NCBI RefSeq assembly: GCF_003853645.1
Contig: NZ_QTPO01000048.1
Location: 1-64,000, forward strand
Direction of reading: 5' to 3'
Length of the DNA: 64,000 nucleotides
DNA from: Burkholderia sp. Bp9143
Lineage (GTDB): Bacteria; Pseudomonadota; Gammaproteobacteria; Burkholderiales; Burkholderiaceae
Shown here: positions 8,544 to 17,624 of the stretch, in pieces
Position numbering within the stretch: the first letter of the stretch is position 1
Layout: each line of letters begins with the position of its first letter
Translations under genes and position numbers: made by a program
Notes under the pieces: generated by a model
What the model was told of the DNA's origin: nothing
Databases searched by the model: none
The model's input: only the letters and a program-made list of their open reading frames with translations

Positions 8544-9182
8544 ATGCAGCGACCGGAATCCGCACGCGCCACGCGTGCCTATGCGGCTTATGCCAAGCGG
8601 CTCGATGGCCGCGTCGTCGTCCGGCGTTTCGATCCTCGCTGCGATTCGTATGAATCGCTGACCGCGTTGCTGCATCGTGCGTACGCGCAACTCGGCGCCG
8701 CGGGCTTCAACTGTCCGGGCGTCGACCAGCCGGCGTCGGCAACGCGCGAACGCATGCTCACCAGCGAGTGTTTCGTCGCGCTCGGCAACGCGCATCTGGT
8801 CGCGACGCTCACGATGCAGCCGCACGATCCCGATTCGCGTTGCGATCCGTACCGCAGCCGACATGTCGCGACGCTCGGCCAGCTGGCCGTCGATCCGGTC
8901 TGGCAGGACCGCGGCATCGGCCGTGCGCTGCTCGCGTTCGCGCAACGGCGGGCTGCCGCGCGTGGCGCGACGCACATCGCGCTCGATGCGCCGCATGCGG
9001 CCGTCCGGCTCGTCGACTTCTATCGCCGCGAAGGGTTTCAGTTGATCGACGTGATGCGGTTTTCGGGACACAGCTACGACAGCGCGATCCTGTGCAAAGC
9101 CGTTGGGGTACCGGGCGAGCCGATGCCTGGATCCGACACGACATCGATCCATGTCGCGCGGCGTGCCGGGGCGGCGTCATGA
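8544..9182 (+). CDS. GNAT-family N-acetyltransferase
   Basis: A 212-residue acetyltransferase. The acetyl-CoA-binding motif A is visible as LGQLAVDPVWQDRGIGRALL, with the Q/RxxGxG pyrophosphate loop near residues 121-126, and motif B as VDFYRREGF. The start at ATG 8544 has AAAGGA upstream and leaves a normal N-terminus; 67 open codons before it are unlike the family. Its stop overlaps the next gene start (ATGA at 9179), so the two are translationally coupled. The substrate is unknown. Confidence 0.85.
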   Translation: MQRPESARATRAYAAYAKRLDGRVVVRRFDPRCDSYESLTALLHRAYAQLGAAGFNCPGVDQPASATRERMLTSECFVALGNAHLVATLTMQPHDPDSRCDPYRSRHVATLGQLAVDPVWQDRGIGRALLAFAQRRAAARGATHIALDAPHAAVRLVDFYRREGFQLIDVMRFSGHSYDSAILCKAVGVPGEPMPGSDTTSIHVARRAGAAS

Positions 9183-9580
9183 ACCACGAAGCCGACGACG
9201 ATCGCGCGCGGCTCGCACTACGGCATGCCCGCTTGCGGGCGGCACTGCGCATGCGCGGGCTGGTGAAGCTGACGGTCATCACGATCGCGGTCACGCAAAT
9301 ACTGACGCTCGTGTTCGACGGTCTGCTCGTTTTACTGGGCTTCGTGCCGGAAGCCGCGACGTTGCTGCTGTTCCGCTTCGTTACCTGCGCGCTGGTCAGC
9401 TTCTGGCTTCAGGCGGACGCATCGCGTGCGTATCGGCATGCGGCCCAACACGGACTCGTGAAGGTTTCCGGGATGCGTGGCGATCTGATCGAAATCGCAC
9501 CGCAATGCCCGAAACGCTGGCTCGTCGTGTTGAGTCTGCAACTCGAGCCGCAATGGTTGAACGGTGAGCGGATCAAATAG
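9179..9580 (+). CDS. Small two-helix membrane protein of unknown function
   Basis: A 133-residue protein whose ATG overlaps the stop of the GNAT gene by four bases (ATGA), which is the main argument for the start. Two membrane helices are visible (about residues 28-50 and 55-76). The N-terminus is charged and the C-terminus is soluble, with two cysteine-free basic stretches. I recognise no domain. Coupling to the acetyltransferase suggests a joint role, but none is known. Confidence 0.7.
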   Translation: MNHEADDDRARLALRHARLRAALRMRGLVKLTVITIAVTQILTLVFDGLLVLLGFVPEAATLLLFRFVTCALVSFWLQADASRAYRHAAQHGLVKVSGMRGDLIEIAPQCPKRWLVVLSLQLEPQWLNGERIK

Positions 9581-10116
9581 CGGACAGCCCACCGATCGAT
9601 GCAGACCGACAGGCTGACGGGTGAGTTCGTGCGTCGTTGATCGGCTCACGCGTCGAGGCCGCGCTATGACTGCATTGCGTGGTGATGTGCAGTCGCGGAA
9701 GCAGGGCAGGACCGTGGCCAGCGGGTGATGCGGCAAGGGCCCGCTATTCAGGCACGACAAGCGCAATCGGAAGGGTAAGAAGAAAGACGCGCGCCGAGCG
9801 ACGCGACGGAGGGGACAGGGGAGCGGCGCTGATGGGTGAGGTGCGTGCGCGATCGCATATCACCGATGCGTGCCGCGGAATCGAAGCGCGATCGCTTTCG
9901 TATCCCCTCGTATCGTCAACGAGAATCGACGTGCAGCCCGTTGAATTCCTCGCCCACGCGCCACACGAAAGCATGATCGAGCCGCCATTCGGCACGCAAA
10001 CACAGCTCCCGAATATTCTCACCTTACGCGTTCGTCGAAGCCGCCCAGCCTCGACAAACGCTCGTGCCGACATGAGCGGGACAGTCGGCAAACGCGCCGA
10101 GCCGCCCCACCGGCAC
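9581..10116. other. 536-bp gene-free stretch with one iteron
   Basis: No convincing gene. It contains a full minus-strand iteron at 10007-10024 and GGTGAG half-iterons near 9619 and 9832. A 115-codon minus-strand open frame here reads RKVRIFGS where it crosses the iteron, the same peptide other iterons would give, so it is not coding. Confidence 0.6.
10007..10024 (-). repeat. Isolated origin-type iteron
   Basis: Minus strand AGGTGAGAATATTCGGGA, one change from a core-array iteron. It lies between the small membrane protein gene and tdh, about 6.5 kb left of the core array. Confidence 0.7.
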
Positions 10117-11145
10117 TCAGACCGTCCAGTCGAGAATCACCTTGCCGCTTTCACCGGACAGCATCGCGGCGAAGCCTTTCTCGTAATCGTCGGCCGCAAA
10201 GCGATGCGTGATGATCGGCGACAGATCGAGGCCGCTTTGCAGCATCGCGACCATCTTGTACCAGGTCTCGAACATCTCGCGACCGTAGATGCCCTTGATC
10301 TCGAGCCCCTTGAAGATCACCTGATTCCAGTCGATCGCCGTCTGCGCGGGCGGAATGCCGAGCAGCGCGACCTTGCCGCCGTGATTCATCGCCTCGAGCA
10401 TGCTCGTGAACGCGCTCGGCACGCCGGACATCTCGAGACCGACGTCAAAGCCTTCCGTCATGTGCAGGTCGGCCATCACGTCGCGCAGCGACTCGCGCGC
10501 GACGTTGACCGCGCGCGTCGCGCCCATCTTGCGCGCGAGCTCGAGCCGGTAGTCGTTGATGTCGGTGATCACGACGTTGCGCGCACCGACGTGCTTCGCG
10601 ATCGCGACGGCCATGATGCCGATCGGGCCCGCGCCGGTGATCAGTACGTCCTCGCCGACGAGGTTGAACGACAGCGCCGTGTGTGTCGCGTTGCCGAACG
10701 GGTCGAAGATCGACGCGAGATCGTCGGAGATCTCGGGCGGAATCTTGAACGCGTTGAACGCCGGAATCGCCAGGTACTCAGCGAATGCGCCCTCGCGGTT
10801 CACGCCGACGCCGACGGTGTTGCGGCACAGATGCCGGCGCCCCGCGCGACAGTTGCGACAGAAGCCGCACGTGATGTGGCCTTCGCCGGACACGCGATCG
10901 CCGATCGCGAAGCCGCGCACTTCCTGCCCCATCTCGACGATCTCGCCGACGTATTCGTGACCGACGTGCATCGGCACGGGAATCGTCTTCTGTGCCCAGT
11001 CGTCCCACTTCCAGATATGGATGTCGGTGCCGCAAATCGCCGTGCGGCGAATCTTGATCAGCACGTCGTTGTGTCCGACTTCGGGGCGCTTCACGCGCGT
11101 GAGCGTGAGACCCGGGCCGCGTTCGAGCTTTGCCAGTGCTTTCAT
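10117..11145 (-). CDS. tdh: L-threonine 3-dehydrogenase
   Basis: A 342-residue zinc-dependent alcohol dehydrogenase-family enzyme oxidising L-threonine to 2-amino-3-ketobutyrate with NAD. Catalytic zinc residues are visible: C38 in [13 protein letters not shown] and the GHEYVGE motif near 62-68. The four-cysteine structural zinc lobe is [15 protein letters not shown] near 93-107, and the Rossmann GAGPIG loop is in the middle. Full length for Tdh. It follows kbl on the same strand with 13 bp between them, so the two form the usual threonine-to-glycine operon. Confidence 0.96.
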   Translation of the reverse strand: MKALAKLERGPGLTLTRVKRPEVGHNDVLIKIRRTAICGTDIHIWKWDDWAQKTIPVPMHVGHEYVGEIVEMGQEVRGFAIGDRVSGEGHITCGFCRNCRAGRRHLCRNTVGVGVNREGAFAEYLAIPAFNAFKIPPEISDDLASIFDPFGNATHTALSFNLVGEDVLITGAGPIGIMAVAIAKHVGARNVVITDINDYRLELARKMGATRAVNVARESLRDVMADLHMTEGFDVGLEMSGVPSAFTSMLEAMNHGGKVALLGIPPAQTAIDWNQVIFKGLEIKGIYGREMFETWYKMVAMLQSGLDLSPIITHRFAADDYEKGFAAMLSGESGKVILDWTV

Positions 11146-11158
11146 GGTCGCGCCTCCG

Positions 11159-12358
11159 TCAAACGATGCCGAGCGACTTGCCGACGCGCACGAACGCGGC
11201 GACCGTCTGATCGATCTGTTCGGGGGTATGCGCGGCGCTCATCTGCGTACGGATGCGCGCGCGACCGCGCGGCACGACCGGGAACGAGAAGCCGATCACG
11301 TAGACACCTTCGGCCAGCAGCTTGTCGGCCATGTTGGTCGCGAGCTGCGCGTCGCCGAGCATCACCGGGATGATCGGATGCGCGCCCGGCACGAGCGTGA
11401 AGCCCGCGGCCGTCATCTGCTCGCGGAAACGCACACCGTTCTCGCGCACGCGTTCGCGCAGCTTTGCCCCTTCGTCGCTGCCGAGCAGTTCGAGCACCTT
11501 CAGCGACGCCGCGGCAATGCTCGGCGTCAGCGTGTTCGAGAACAGGTACGGGCGCGAACGCTGGCGCAGCAGTTCGACGATCTCGCGGCGGGCCGCGACA
11601 TAGCCGCCCGATGCGCCGCCCAGCGCCTTGCCGAGCGTGCCGGTGATGATGTCGACGCGACCGTCGACGCCGCAGTGCTCCGGCGTGCCGCGGCCGTGCG
11701 CGCCGATGAAGCCGACCGCGTGCGAATCGTCGACCATCACGAGCGCGCCGTAATGATCGGCGAGATCACAGATGCCTTTCAGGTCGGCGATGATGCCGTC
11801 CATCGAGAACACGCCGTCGGTCGCGATAAGCTTGTGGCGCGCGCCCGCTGCGTCGGCTTCCTTCAGCTTCGCCTCGAGGTCGGACAGGTCGTTGTTCTTG
11901 TAGCGGAAACGCTTCGCCTTGCAGAGGCGGATGCCGTCGATGATGCTTGCATGGTTCAGCTCGTCGCTGATCACCGCGTCGTTCTCGTCGAGCAGCGTCT
12001 CGAACAGGCCGCCGTTCGCATCGAAGCAGCTCGAATAGAGGATGCTGTCCTCGGTGCCGAGAAACGACGCCAGCGCGCTTTCGAGCTGCTTGTGCACGGT
12101 TTGTGTGCCGCAGATGAAGCGCACCGACGCCATGCCGAAGCCGTCCTCGTCGAGACCGGCCTTCGCCGCGGCGACGAGGCGCGGATCGTTCGCCAGGCCA
12201 AGATAGTTGTTCGCGCAGAAATTCAGCACGCCGGCACCGCCGGCGAGCCGCACGGCCGCCGCCTGGGGACTCGCGATCTCGCGCTCGGTCTTGTAAAAAC
12301 CGTCCGCGCGGATCTGGTCGAGCGTCCCGCGCACCTGGGCGAGAAAGGCATCACGCAT
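11159..12358 (-). CDS. kbl: 2-amino-3-ketobutyrate CoA ligase (glycine C-acetyltransferase)
   Basis: A 399-residue PLP enzyme of the alpha-oxoamine synthase family that splits 2-amino-3-ketobutyrate with CoA into glycine and acetyl-Co[32 protein letters not shown] and the PLP-lysine motif [15 protein letters not shown] are all present. ATG 12358 has CAGGAGC upstream. It is the first gene of the kbl-tdh operon and is divergent from an XRE-cupin regulator that probably controls it. Confidence 0.96.
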   Translation of the reverse strand: MRDAFLAQVRGTLDQIRADGFYKTEREIASPQAAAVRLAGGAGVLNFCANNYLGLANDPRLVAAAKAGLDEDGFGMASVRFICGTQTVHKQLESALASFLGTEDSILYSSCFDANGGLFETLLDENDAVISDELNHASIIDGIRLCKAKRFRYKNNDLSDLEAKLKEADAAGARHKLIATDGVFSMDGIIADLKGICDLADHYGALVMVDDSHAVGFIGAHGRGTPEHCGVDGRVDIITGTLGKALGGASGGYVAARREIVELLRQRSRPYLFSNTLTPSIAAASLKVLELLGSDEGAKLRERVRENGVRFREQMTAAGFTLVPGAHPIIPVMLGDAQLATNMADKLLAEGVYVIGFSFPVVPRGRARIRTQMSAAHTPEQIDQTVAAFVRVGKSLGIV

Positions 12359-12442
12359 CGCAAAGCTCCTGACAGGGATTCGCATTCCGTCGCGCGCCAC
12401 TCGTGGCGGCAGCGCAACGGCCTGCTACTGTTATAGTCGGTC

Positions 12443-12496
12443 GTTCGGTTGACCGCATTTATCCGATATTCCGAACTAGAATTCGAAATACCGAAC
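12443..12496. promoter_or_regulatory. Repeated ACCGAAC motifs between kbl and its divergent regulator
   Basis: GTTCGGT (12443-12449) faces ATTCCGAAC (ending 12476) and ACCGAAC (12490-12496); the last two lie in a 13-bp direct repeat of the form CGATATTCCGAAC / CGAAATACCGAAC. The block lies in the 160-bp region between kbl and the XRE-cupin gene and is a plausible operator for that regulator. Confidence 0.5.
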
Positions 12497-12519
12497 AACT
12501 CTAAGCGAACGGAATCCAA

Positions 12520-13131
12520 ATGGCAAGTTCCTCCGCGTCGCGGCGCACGCCTGCCGGCGCCGCACCGCAGCCGCCAAGCGTGACGCCGCCGCGCGTCGGC
12601 GAGCAAATCCAGCGCCTGCGCAACGAGCGCAAGCTGACGCTCGACGACCTGTCGCGCGCGGCCGGTGTATCGAAGTCGATGCTCTCCGAGATCGAGCGCG
12701 ACAAGGCCAATCCGACGATCGCGGTCGCATGGCGGCTCACGAATGCGCTCGGCATCACGCTCGACGAGCTGTTCTCGCAGCCGAAAGCGCCGGAGACGAT
12801 CCGCGTGGACGGCCCGCACGACATCCCGACGCTCGCCGGTCACGACGGCCGCTATCAATTGCGCGTATGGGGCCCGATCGACCTGGCCGGCAAGTTCGAG
12901 TGGTACGAACTGACGCTGCCGGGCGGCGGCGCGCTCGCGTCGAACGCGCACGAGCCCGGCACGCGCGAGCACCTCACCGTACTGCAGGGCACAATGGAAA
13001 TCGAAGCCGCGGCGGCGAGCCGGCGCCTGAAGGTGGGCGACACCGCGCGCTACGCGGCCGACACGCCGCACGCGATCCGCAACCCCGGCAAGGCCGAAGC
13101 ACGCGCACTACTGATCGTGATTCATCGCTGA
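12520..13131 (+). CDS. XRE-family regulator with C-terminal cupin domain
   Basis: A 203-residue regulator: a Ser/Pro-rich N-terminus, an XRE helix-turn-helix (about residues 27-83, IQRLRNERKLTLDDLSRAAG onward) and a C-terminal cupin barrel (about 115-200) with a double-psi style metal/ligand pocket. Such XRE-cupin proteins usually sense amino-acid-related or small polar ligands. It is divergent from kbl-tdh, which makes it the likely repressor or activator of threonine degradation. That role is inferred from position only. Confidence 0.88.
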   Translation: MASSSASRRTPAGAAPQPPSVTPPRVGEQIQRLRNERKLTLDDLSRAAGVSKSMLSEIERDKANPTIAVAWRLTNALGITLDELFSQPKAPETIRVDGPHDIPTLAGHDGRYQLRVWGPIDLAGKFEWYELTLPGGGALASNAHEPGTREHLTVLQGTMEIEAAAASRRLKVGDTARYAADTPHAIRNPGKAEARALLIVIHR

Positions 13132-13143
13132 CGATGCGGATAG

Positions 13144-13159
13144 CTGGCCGAAAGGCCAG
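13144..13159 (+). terminator. Small GAAA-loop hairpin after the XRE-cupin gene
   Basis: CTGGCC GAAA GGCCAG, a 6-bp stem with a GAAA tetraloop 12 bp after the regulator stop. There is no T tract, so terminator function is uncertain. Confidence 0.4.
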
Positions 13160-13169
13160 TTGCGGAAAA

Positions 13170-13189
13170 TACTGTATGTTTGTACAGTA
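13170..13189 (+). promoter_or_regulatory. LexA (SOS) box over a promoter
   Basis: TACTGTATGTTTGTACAGTA contains CTG-N10-CAG with symmetrical TACTGTA/TACAGTA ends, close to the LexA consensus. It covers the spacer and -10 of a plausible sigma70 promoter (TTGCGG 13160-13165, 17 bp, TACAGT 13183-13188) in front of the 125-residue gene starting at 13262. Confidence 0.7.
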
Positions 13190-13261
13190 TACAGACATTC
13201 CGCCATGCATGGGCCGGGGTTGGCGCACCGAGGCGCCCGCTCCGGTCGACAGGAGCCTGCG

Positions 13262-13639
13262 ATGACAGAAGAACAAGATTTGGCCGCGCTCAGCTTCAAG
13301 GCTGCCGCGCACGACCTCGAGTTGATCGTTCGCCATATAGCCGGGCGCTATATCCATCAGCGCGTCCCGCTGTCGTGGCGTCTGCTGCACGCCATCGAAG
13401 CCGAGGCGCTCGCCGATCTCGGTTTTGCCAGCCGGCACGAGGCCGGCATGCGTCAACTGTTCGAACGGCCGTCGGACATGACCTTTCCCGAAACGGACGA
13501 TCCGATCGACTTCGGCCGATCGAATGCGCTGCCCGCTGTCTTCTCGTTCGCGGTCCTCGCGTATGAAGCGGCGGCCAGATCGCAAGAAGCGGCGCCCCGC
13601 GAGCGCGTTCACCGCCCGTCGAAGGCGTGGGGCGATTGA
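13262..13639 (+). CDS. Small protein of unknown function, probably SOS-regulated
   Basis: A 125-residue, mostly helical soluble protein with no domain I recognise. ATG 13262 has ACAGGAG upstream. Its N-terminal half (EEQDLAALSFKAAAHDLELI and RHIAGRYIHQRVPLSWRLL) looks like a compact helical domain, and the C-terminus is basic and disordered. A strong LexA-type box lies 73 bp upstream of the start, so expression is probably induced by DNA damage. It sits 100 bp before the integrase-like gene near the origin, and a link to replication or repair is conceivable but unproven. Confidence 0.72.
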   Translation: MTEEQDLAALSFKAAAHDLELIVRHIAGRYIHQRVPLSWRLLHAIEAEALADLGFASRHEAGMRQLFERPSDMTFPETDDPIDFGRSNALPAVFSFAVLAYEAAARSQEAAPRERVHRPSKAWGD

Positions 13640-13741
13640 CGCCGGGCCCCGGCCGTCCGACACGGCGGGCGGCTCCCGCATCCTGCTGTCCGCGACGTTG
13701 CCGAAAGGGCTACCATATACGCAACTAACGGAATAAATAAC

Positions 13742-14755
13742 ATGTCCCTTCCTACGCCCTCCGCCTCCCCTGCTCACCCGGAAGAAAAGGATTTGTTCGA
13801 CCGCGGCGCGTCCGACTGGATCGTCTCACCCGAAGCCGCGTTCGATGCATGGCTTGCCATGCAGGACTACCGCCGCTCGTCGGCCGATGTCTACCGTGCG
13901 CAATGGGGCGCCTTTCTCGCGTGGCTGCGTGTAAACCAGAAAAACCTGGTCACGGTCGATACCGCAACGATCGCGAACTTCGTCGGCGAGCTTCCGATCC
14001 GGAAAACGCAGCGAATGCGCTATTTGCGGCTGATCGAACGTGTGCTCGACCACATTCGGCGCACCGAGTTCGCGTCTACCAACCCGGCCCGCTTCATTGC
14101 TCAGGATGGCGAAGCGAACTGGCGTCAGGCACGCGACAACGAGCCAACCGGTTTCCTGACGCCAGCCGAACGCGCGAAGTTGCTGGCCTACCTGTTTTCG
14201 CCGATCGGCGTGTCGGGCTCCGCATACTGGAAAGAGCGACGCGACCGCGCGCTCGTCGCCGCGTTTCTCGGCGCCGGTGTGAAAACCGGCGAAGCACGCG
14301 TGCTCACGATTAGTTGCATCAACACGAGCGGAACATCACTCCAGATCTCGTCGACGCATCCCGATTTCGCGCGCGAAACCCATCTGGCGTCGTTCGCGAT
14401 CGCGTTGCTCGAAGCATGGCTCGTGGAGCGCAAGCGCCAAGAGATTCCCGGCGAGCTCGTGTTTCCCGCATCGCACATCGGGCGGCCGATGCACAAGGCG
14501 ACGATGCTGCGCGCGATCGATGCGATCGTCGAATCCGCGGGGCTCACGTCGTCGCGCACCGCGCGCGCGAGCCCGCAAACGCTGCGCAACACCTATGCGG
14601 CCGAACTGTTCGAACACGACGTGCCGCCCGAGCGGGTCGGCAAATGGCTCGGCTTCATGCGGCCGATCTCGTCGAACCGCCTGCACCGCGCGTGGAAAAA
14701 CTGGCGCGACGATCTCGCGAAGGGTGACGCGTCTGACCAGGATGAAACTCACTGA
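13742..14755 (+). CDS. Tyrosine-recombinase-like protein lacking catalytic residues
   Basis: A 337-residue protein with the layout of a phage integrase/XerC-type recombinase: SAM-like core-binding domain (about residues 34-110) and a catalytic-fold domain (about 135-320). The active-site motifs are altered. The first Arg is K181 (GAGVKTGEARVL), HxLRH reads QTLRN (Q279, R282 kept, N283), the third His is F305 (LGF) and the expected Tyr position is L314. Strand cleavage should not be possible. The gene is otherwise intact, with normal Burkholderia codon use, so it looks like a maintained DNA-binding protein beside the chromosome 2 origin rather than junk. Confidence 0.8.
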   Translation: MSLPTPSASPAHPEEKDLFDRGASDWIVSPEAAFDAWLAMQDYRRSSADVYRAQWGAFLAWLRVNQKNLVTVDTATIANFVGELPIRKTQRMRYLRLIERVLDHIRRTEFASTNPARFIAQDGEANWRQARDNEPTGFLTPAERAKLLAYLFSPIGVSGSAYWKERRDRALVAAFLGAGVKTGEARVLTISCINTSGTSLQISSTHPDFARETHLASFAIALLEAWLVERKRQEIPGELVFPASHIGRPMHKATMLRAIDAIVESAGLTSSRTARASPQTLRNTYAAELFEHDVPPERVGKWLGFMRPISSNRLHRAWKNWRDDLAKGDASDQDETH

Positions 14756-14764
14756 TGCCGAGCC

Positions 14765-14796
14765 GGCTGCTCACGCGACATGATCCGTGAGCAGCC
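14765..14796 (+). terminator. Hairpin after the recombinase-like gene
   Basis: GGCTGCTCACG (14765-14775) and CGTGAGCAGCC (14786-14796) form a perfect 11-bp stem with a 10-base loop, 10 bp after the stop codon, followed by TTGT. Probably a terminator between this + strand gene and the convergent kfrA-like gene. Confidence 0.6.
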
Positions 14797-14826
14797 TTGT
14801 ACGGCGTAGCCTCACCGTTTCACTGC

Positions 14827-14868
14827 TCCCGAAAAACCTCACCTCACGCGTCCCGAATCACCTCACCT
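14827..14868 (-). repeat. Two iterons left of the kfrA-like gene
   Basis: Minus strand: AGGTGAGGTTTTTCGGGA (14844-14827), a perfect match to the best core iterons, and AGGTGAGGTGATTCGGGA (14868-14851). They lie 24 bp apart, downstream of the kfrA-like stop codon, in the opposite orientation to the core array. Confidence 0.85.
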
Positions 14869-14894
14869 GTGCGTTCGTTGTGCCGACCAGCATG

Positions 14895-16094
14895 TCAATC
14901 GCGTGAAAAGCGTGCGACCGCTTCGAATCGCGAAGGCCAGGGCCCCGACGCATGTTCGCATTCGGGGCACGCTACTTCGAACCCGTCGTCGCCATGCGAC
15001 AACTCCGGTTCGCCATCGCAATGCGGGCACTGGGTCGGCACCGGAATTTCGTGGTCCAGCGACGTCCCGATCGCGGAAAACGCATCCGCGTCCAACTGAC
15101 CCGCATCGGCCAGGCGCCGGATCAGCGCGGAAATCTCCGGGTTCATCCCGCGGCTCGCGCGAAGCGTATTCACGTCGCGCGTCGCGCGTTCCAACTCGTC
15201 GCCTTGGCTGCGCAGCTGTTCCTCGAGCCGGTCCGCGCGGGCCTTGGCCGAACTCAGTTGCTGAAGGAAATCGAATTCCTTGCGCTGCACGTCGCGCAGA
15301 CCGCTCTGGTAGGTCGACGCCATGCTGCGCAGCGAGTCCAGCTCGACCAGCATCGGTTTGACACGGCGCTCGGCTTCGGCCACCGCATCCTTGATCTGCT
15401 GCGCATAGTGTTCGGTGCGCTGCTGCAATTCGGCTTGCAGCAGGTCGATGCGGTCGCGCAGCGACGCGTTCTGCGTCTGTTCGGCGTCGACGCGGCCGGC
15501 CATGGCGGCCAGTTCCTTTTCAAGTCGGGCGACTGTGGTGAGCAGCGTCGCCTCGTTTGCCGAACCGTGCGTCGATTGCGAGGCCAGATGTACCTCGAGT
15601 TCGGTCACACGCGCCTGCAGCTGCTCGTTGCGGGTTTCACTCCGCGTCAGCGCGCTTTCGAGGGTTTCCTGGCGAACCGTGGCGTCGCGCAGCCGCTGTT
15701 CCGCATCGGTCACGCCGGCGCGAACCTGTTCGCGGTCGATGTCGAGACTTTCCCTGGCCGCTTTCAACGCCTCTTCATATAGCGCGCCGAGCAATGCGCC
15801 TGCCTTTTCCTCGACCGCTTTCGGAATCGCCGCACCGTCGAGCCGGATTTTCGACGCGGAACGGATCCGTTCCCAGAAATGATCGATGTCCTTCGGAATG
15901 TCGCTGGCGCTGCCGGTCTGGGTCAGATCGCGGACGTTGGCGGCCGATGGCCGAATGCCGAGATCGAAGAACAGGCGCTTGCAGGCATGCAGCGACAACT
16001 CCTGGCGGCGTGCGCCGCTCGCGCGCAGCGATTCCAGTTCTTCTCGGATGACTTCACGCATTTCATCCAGCGTCATGGCAGGACTCACAGACAT
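14895..16094 (-). CDS. KfrA-like DNA-binding coiled-coil protein with zinc-ribbon tail
   Basis: A 399-residue protein. The N-terminus (about residues 1-110) resembles the KfrA_N DNA-binding domain of plasmid replication/partition regions (EELESLRASGARRQELSLHA). Then comes a long coiled coil (about 125-320) rich in Glu, Gln, Arg and Ala. Near the C-terminus CPHC and CPEC (about 355-380) form a possible zinc ribbon. I start at ATG 16094; ATG 16076 is also possible and neither has a good ribosome site. Lying directly left of the origin and transcribed away from it, it is likely part of the ancestral plasmid maintenance module, perhaps a nucleoid-like or segregation helper. Confidence 0.82.
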   Translation of the reverse strand: MSVSPAMTLDEMREVIREELESLRASGARRQELSLHACKRLFFDLGIRPSAANVRDLTQTGSASDIPKDIDHFWERIRSASKIRLDGAAIPKAVEEKAGALLGALYEEALKAARESLDIDREQVRAGVTDAEQRLRDATVRQETLESALTRSETRNEQLQARVTELEVHLASQSTHGSANEATLLTTVARLEKELAAMAGRVDAEQTQNASLRDRIDLLQAELQQRTEHYAQQIKDAVAEAERRVKPMLVELDSLRSMASTYQSGLRDVQRKEFDFLQQLSSAKARADRLEEQLRSQGDELERATRDVNTLRASRGMNPEISALIRRLADAGQLDADAFSAIGTSLDHEIPVPTQCPHCDGEPELSHGDDGFEVACPECEHASGPWPSRFEAVARFSRD

Positions 16095-16353
16095 TGAGAT
16101 GTTGCGATCATAACGAAATACGTATTTTTTAATACTTGTTTTCGTCGACCGTGGTGAATTTACGTCGCAGTGCACAGAAATCGGGGCTGTGTGCTGTTTC
16201 GGCTGAACCAATGCCTCGATTCCGTGAAACAAAGCGAAGAAAGCGAGCCAAGTCCTTGTGCTGAAAGCATTTTTGAGCAAGCCCCGAAAAAGTGCATTTG
16301 TTTCACATGCCGCGCGTCATCCTGGCCTGTCGGTGTTCAGGGGTTGGGGTCTC

Positions 16354-16362
16354 TGTGGAAAA
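16354..16362 (-). promoter_or_regulatory. DnaA-box-like site near the AT-rich region
   Basis: TGTGGAAAA on the + strand, TTTTCCACA on the minus strand, one mismatch from TTATCCACA. It lies between the two AT-rich segments and about 110 bp left of the first iteron. Confidence 0.5.
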
Positions 16363-17538
16363 CTCGACGACCGATGTCTTGAGAGTATTAGAAGTAAACA
16401 CCCTTGAACCCTTAGTTAAAAACGTTAACGCCACGGCACAGCCTTATGTAGCAAGGCTTTCCGGCCGACAAGGTGAAGTTTTACGGGAACCAAGGTGATC
16501 TTCTGCGGGAGCTGAAGTGATGGGGTTCGGGGATCTGCGTGAGCCGATGCAGGAAAGGTCGTGAGCGGATTCGGGATCACAGTGAAACACGAGATTTCCC
16601 AAAGGTGAGGTTTTTCGGGGCCGTACAGCCACAGAACCCGCGCTGCGCCTACACGCACAGTTTTCTGCCTGTGCAGACATAGGTGAGAATTTGCGGGACC
16701 TTCTTCGCGCCCCCATTCTGCCTATCTTTTGAGCAGATTTCGCGAAAGGTGAGGTTTCACGGGACACCACAGGGATTTGCTGTGAGGATTTCCGGGAAAC
16801 GACCGTCATTTTGCACAGAAAAAGTGCCCAGTGGAGCCTGTGAAGCCCGAAAGGTGAGGCTTTTCGGGAGGGAAATCGGGGTTTTCCTGCCCGGTTCGCG
16901 TTGAGGTGAGCTTTTTCGGGGCATTGATCACAGGCTGCCGTTCGCTTGATAGGTGAGCCTTTTCAGGAGCGCTATTTGCTCGGAAATTGGTCAAAGGTGA
17001 GGCTTTTCGGGACCCAGCACAGGGCGAATTCGCTGAAAAGCCCGCCGGGACTGGCAGAAATCTGATTTTTGCTGTGCCACTTTTTGGCAAAGGTGAGATT
17101 TTTCAGGGGGCGACGCACGGCTGTCGCATACGCTCGCATGCCACAAAGGTGAGACTTTTCGGGGGATGAGCGCCGGACACGGCAGAACGCCTGCTGCGCA
17201 TAAGTATCGGATGCCATTGACATTTTTGATACCGCGGCGGTTACGGTGAGGTTTTTCGGGAGCTGCTTCCGCATCCGCTGAAGCGCCGCTTTTTTCAATA
17301 AGGTGAGGCTTTTCGGGAGGTCCTGGCGGCCGATCCCGTGTGTGCCGGGGATTCGTCGGGATCCGGGTCACAGAATTCCGAGCCGGTGAGGTGAGAATTT
17401 TCGGGGCCGAACGATTTCTGTGCGCTGTACAATGCGCGCCCGGGCCTGTGAAATGGCTTCGATCGACCCGCTGGGCACCTTTTCGGCGCAGGTTTCCGGA
17501 TCCCGGAGTGGCAGTCGTGATCATCCGGCGAGCCACGC

Positions 17539-17554
17539 CTGTACATGCATACAG
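17539..17554. promoter_or_regulatory. LexA-like box inside the origin
   Basis: CTGTACATGCATACAG, that is CTG-N10-CAG with good agreement to the LexA consensus, lies in the longest iteron-free gap of the array (17407-17648), about 345 bp before the rep start. It is also the core of a GCCTGTA/TACAGGC inverted repeat. Confidence 0.55.
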
Positions 17555-17624
17555 GCTGGCGCGGACCTGTCCGCTCGATGTCGCGACATCCAGTGGCGGC
17601 CCTGTGACGAGGGCCGAAAGCGCA

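Noticed and set aside
9744-10091. A 115-codon minus-strand open frame before tdh
   Set aside because: Its only recognisable peptide, RKVRIFGS, is the translation of an iteron, and the rest has no resemblance to a protein.
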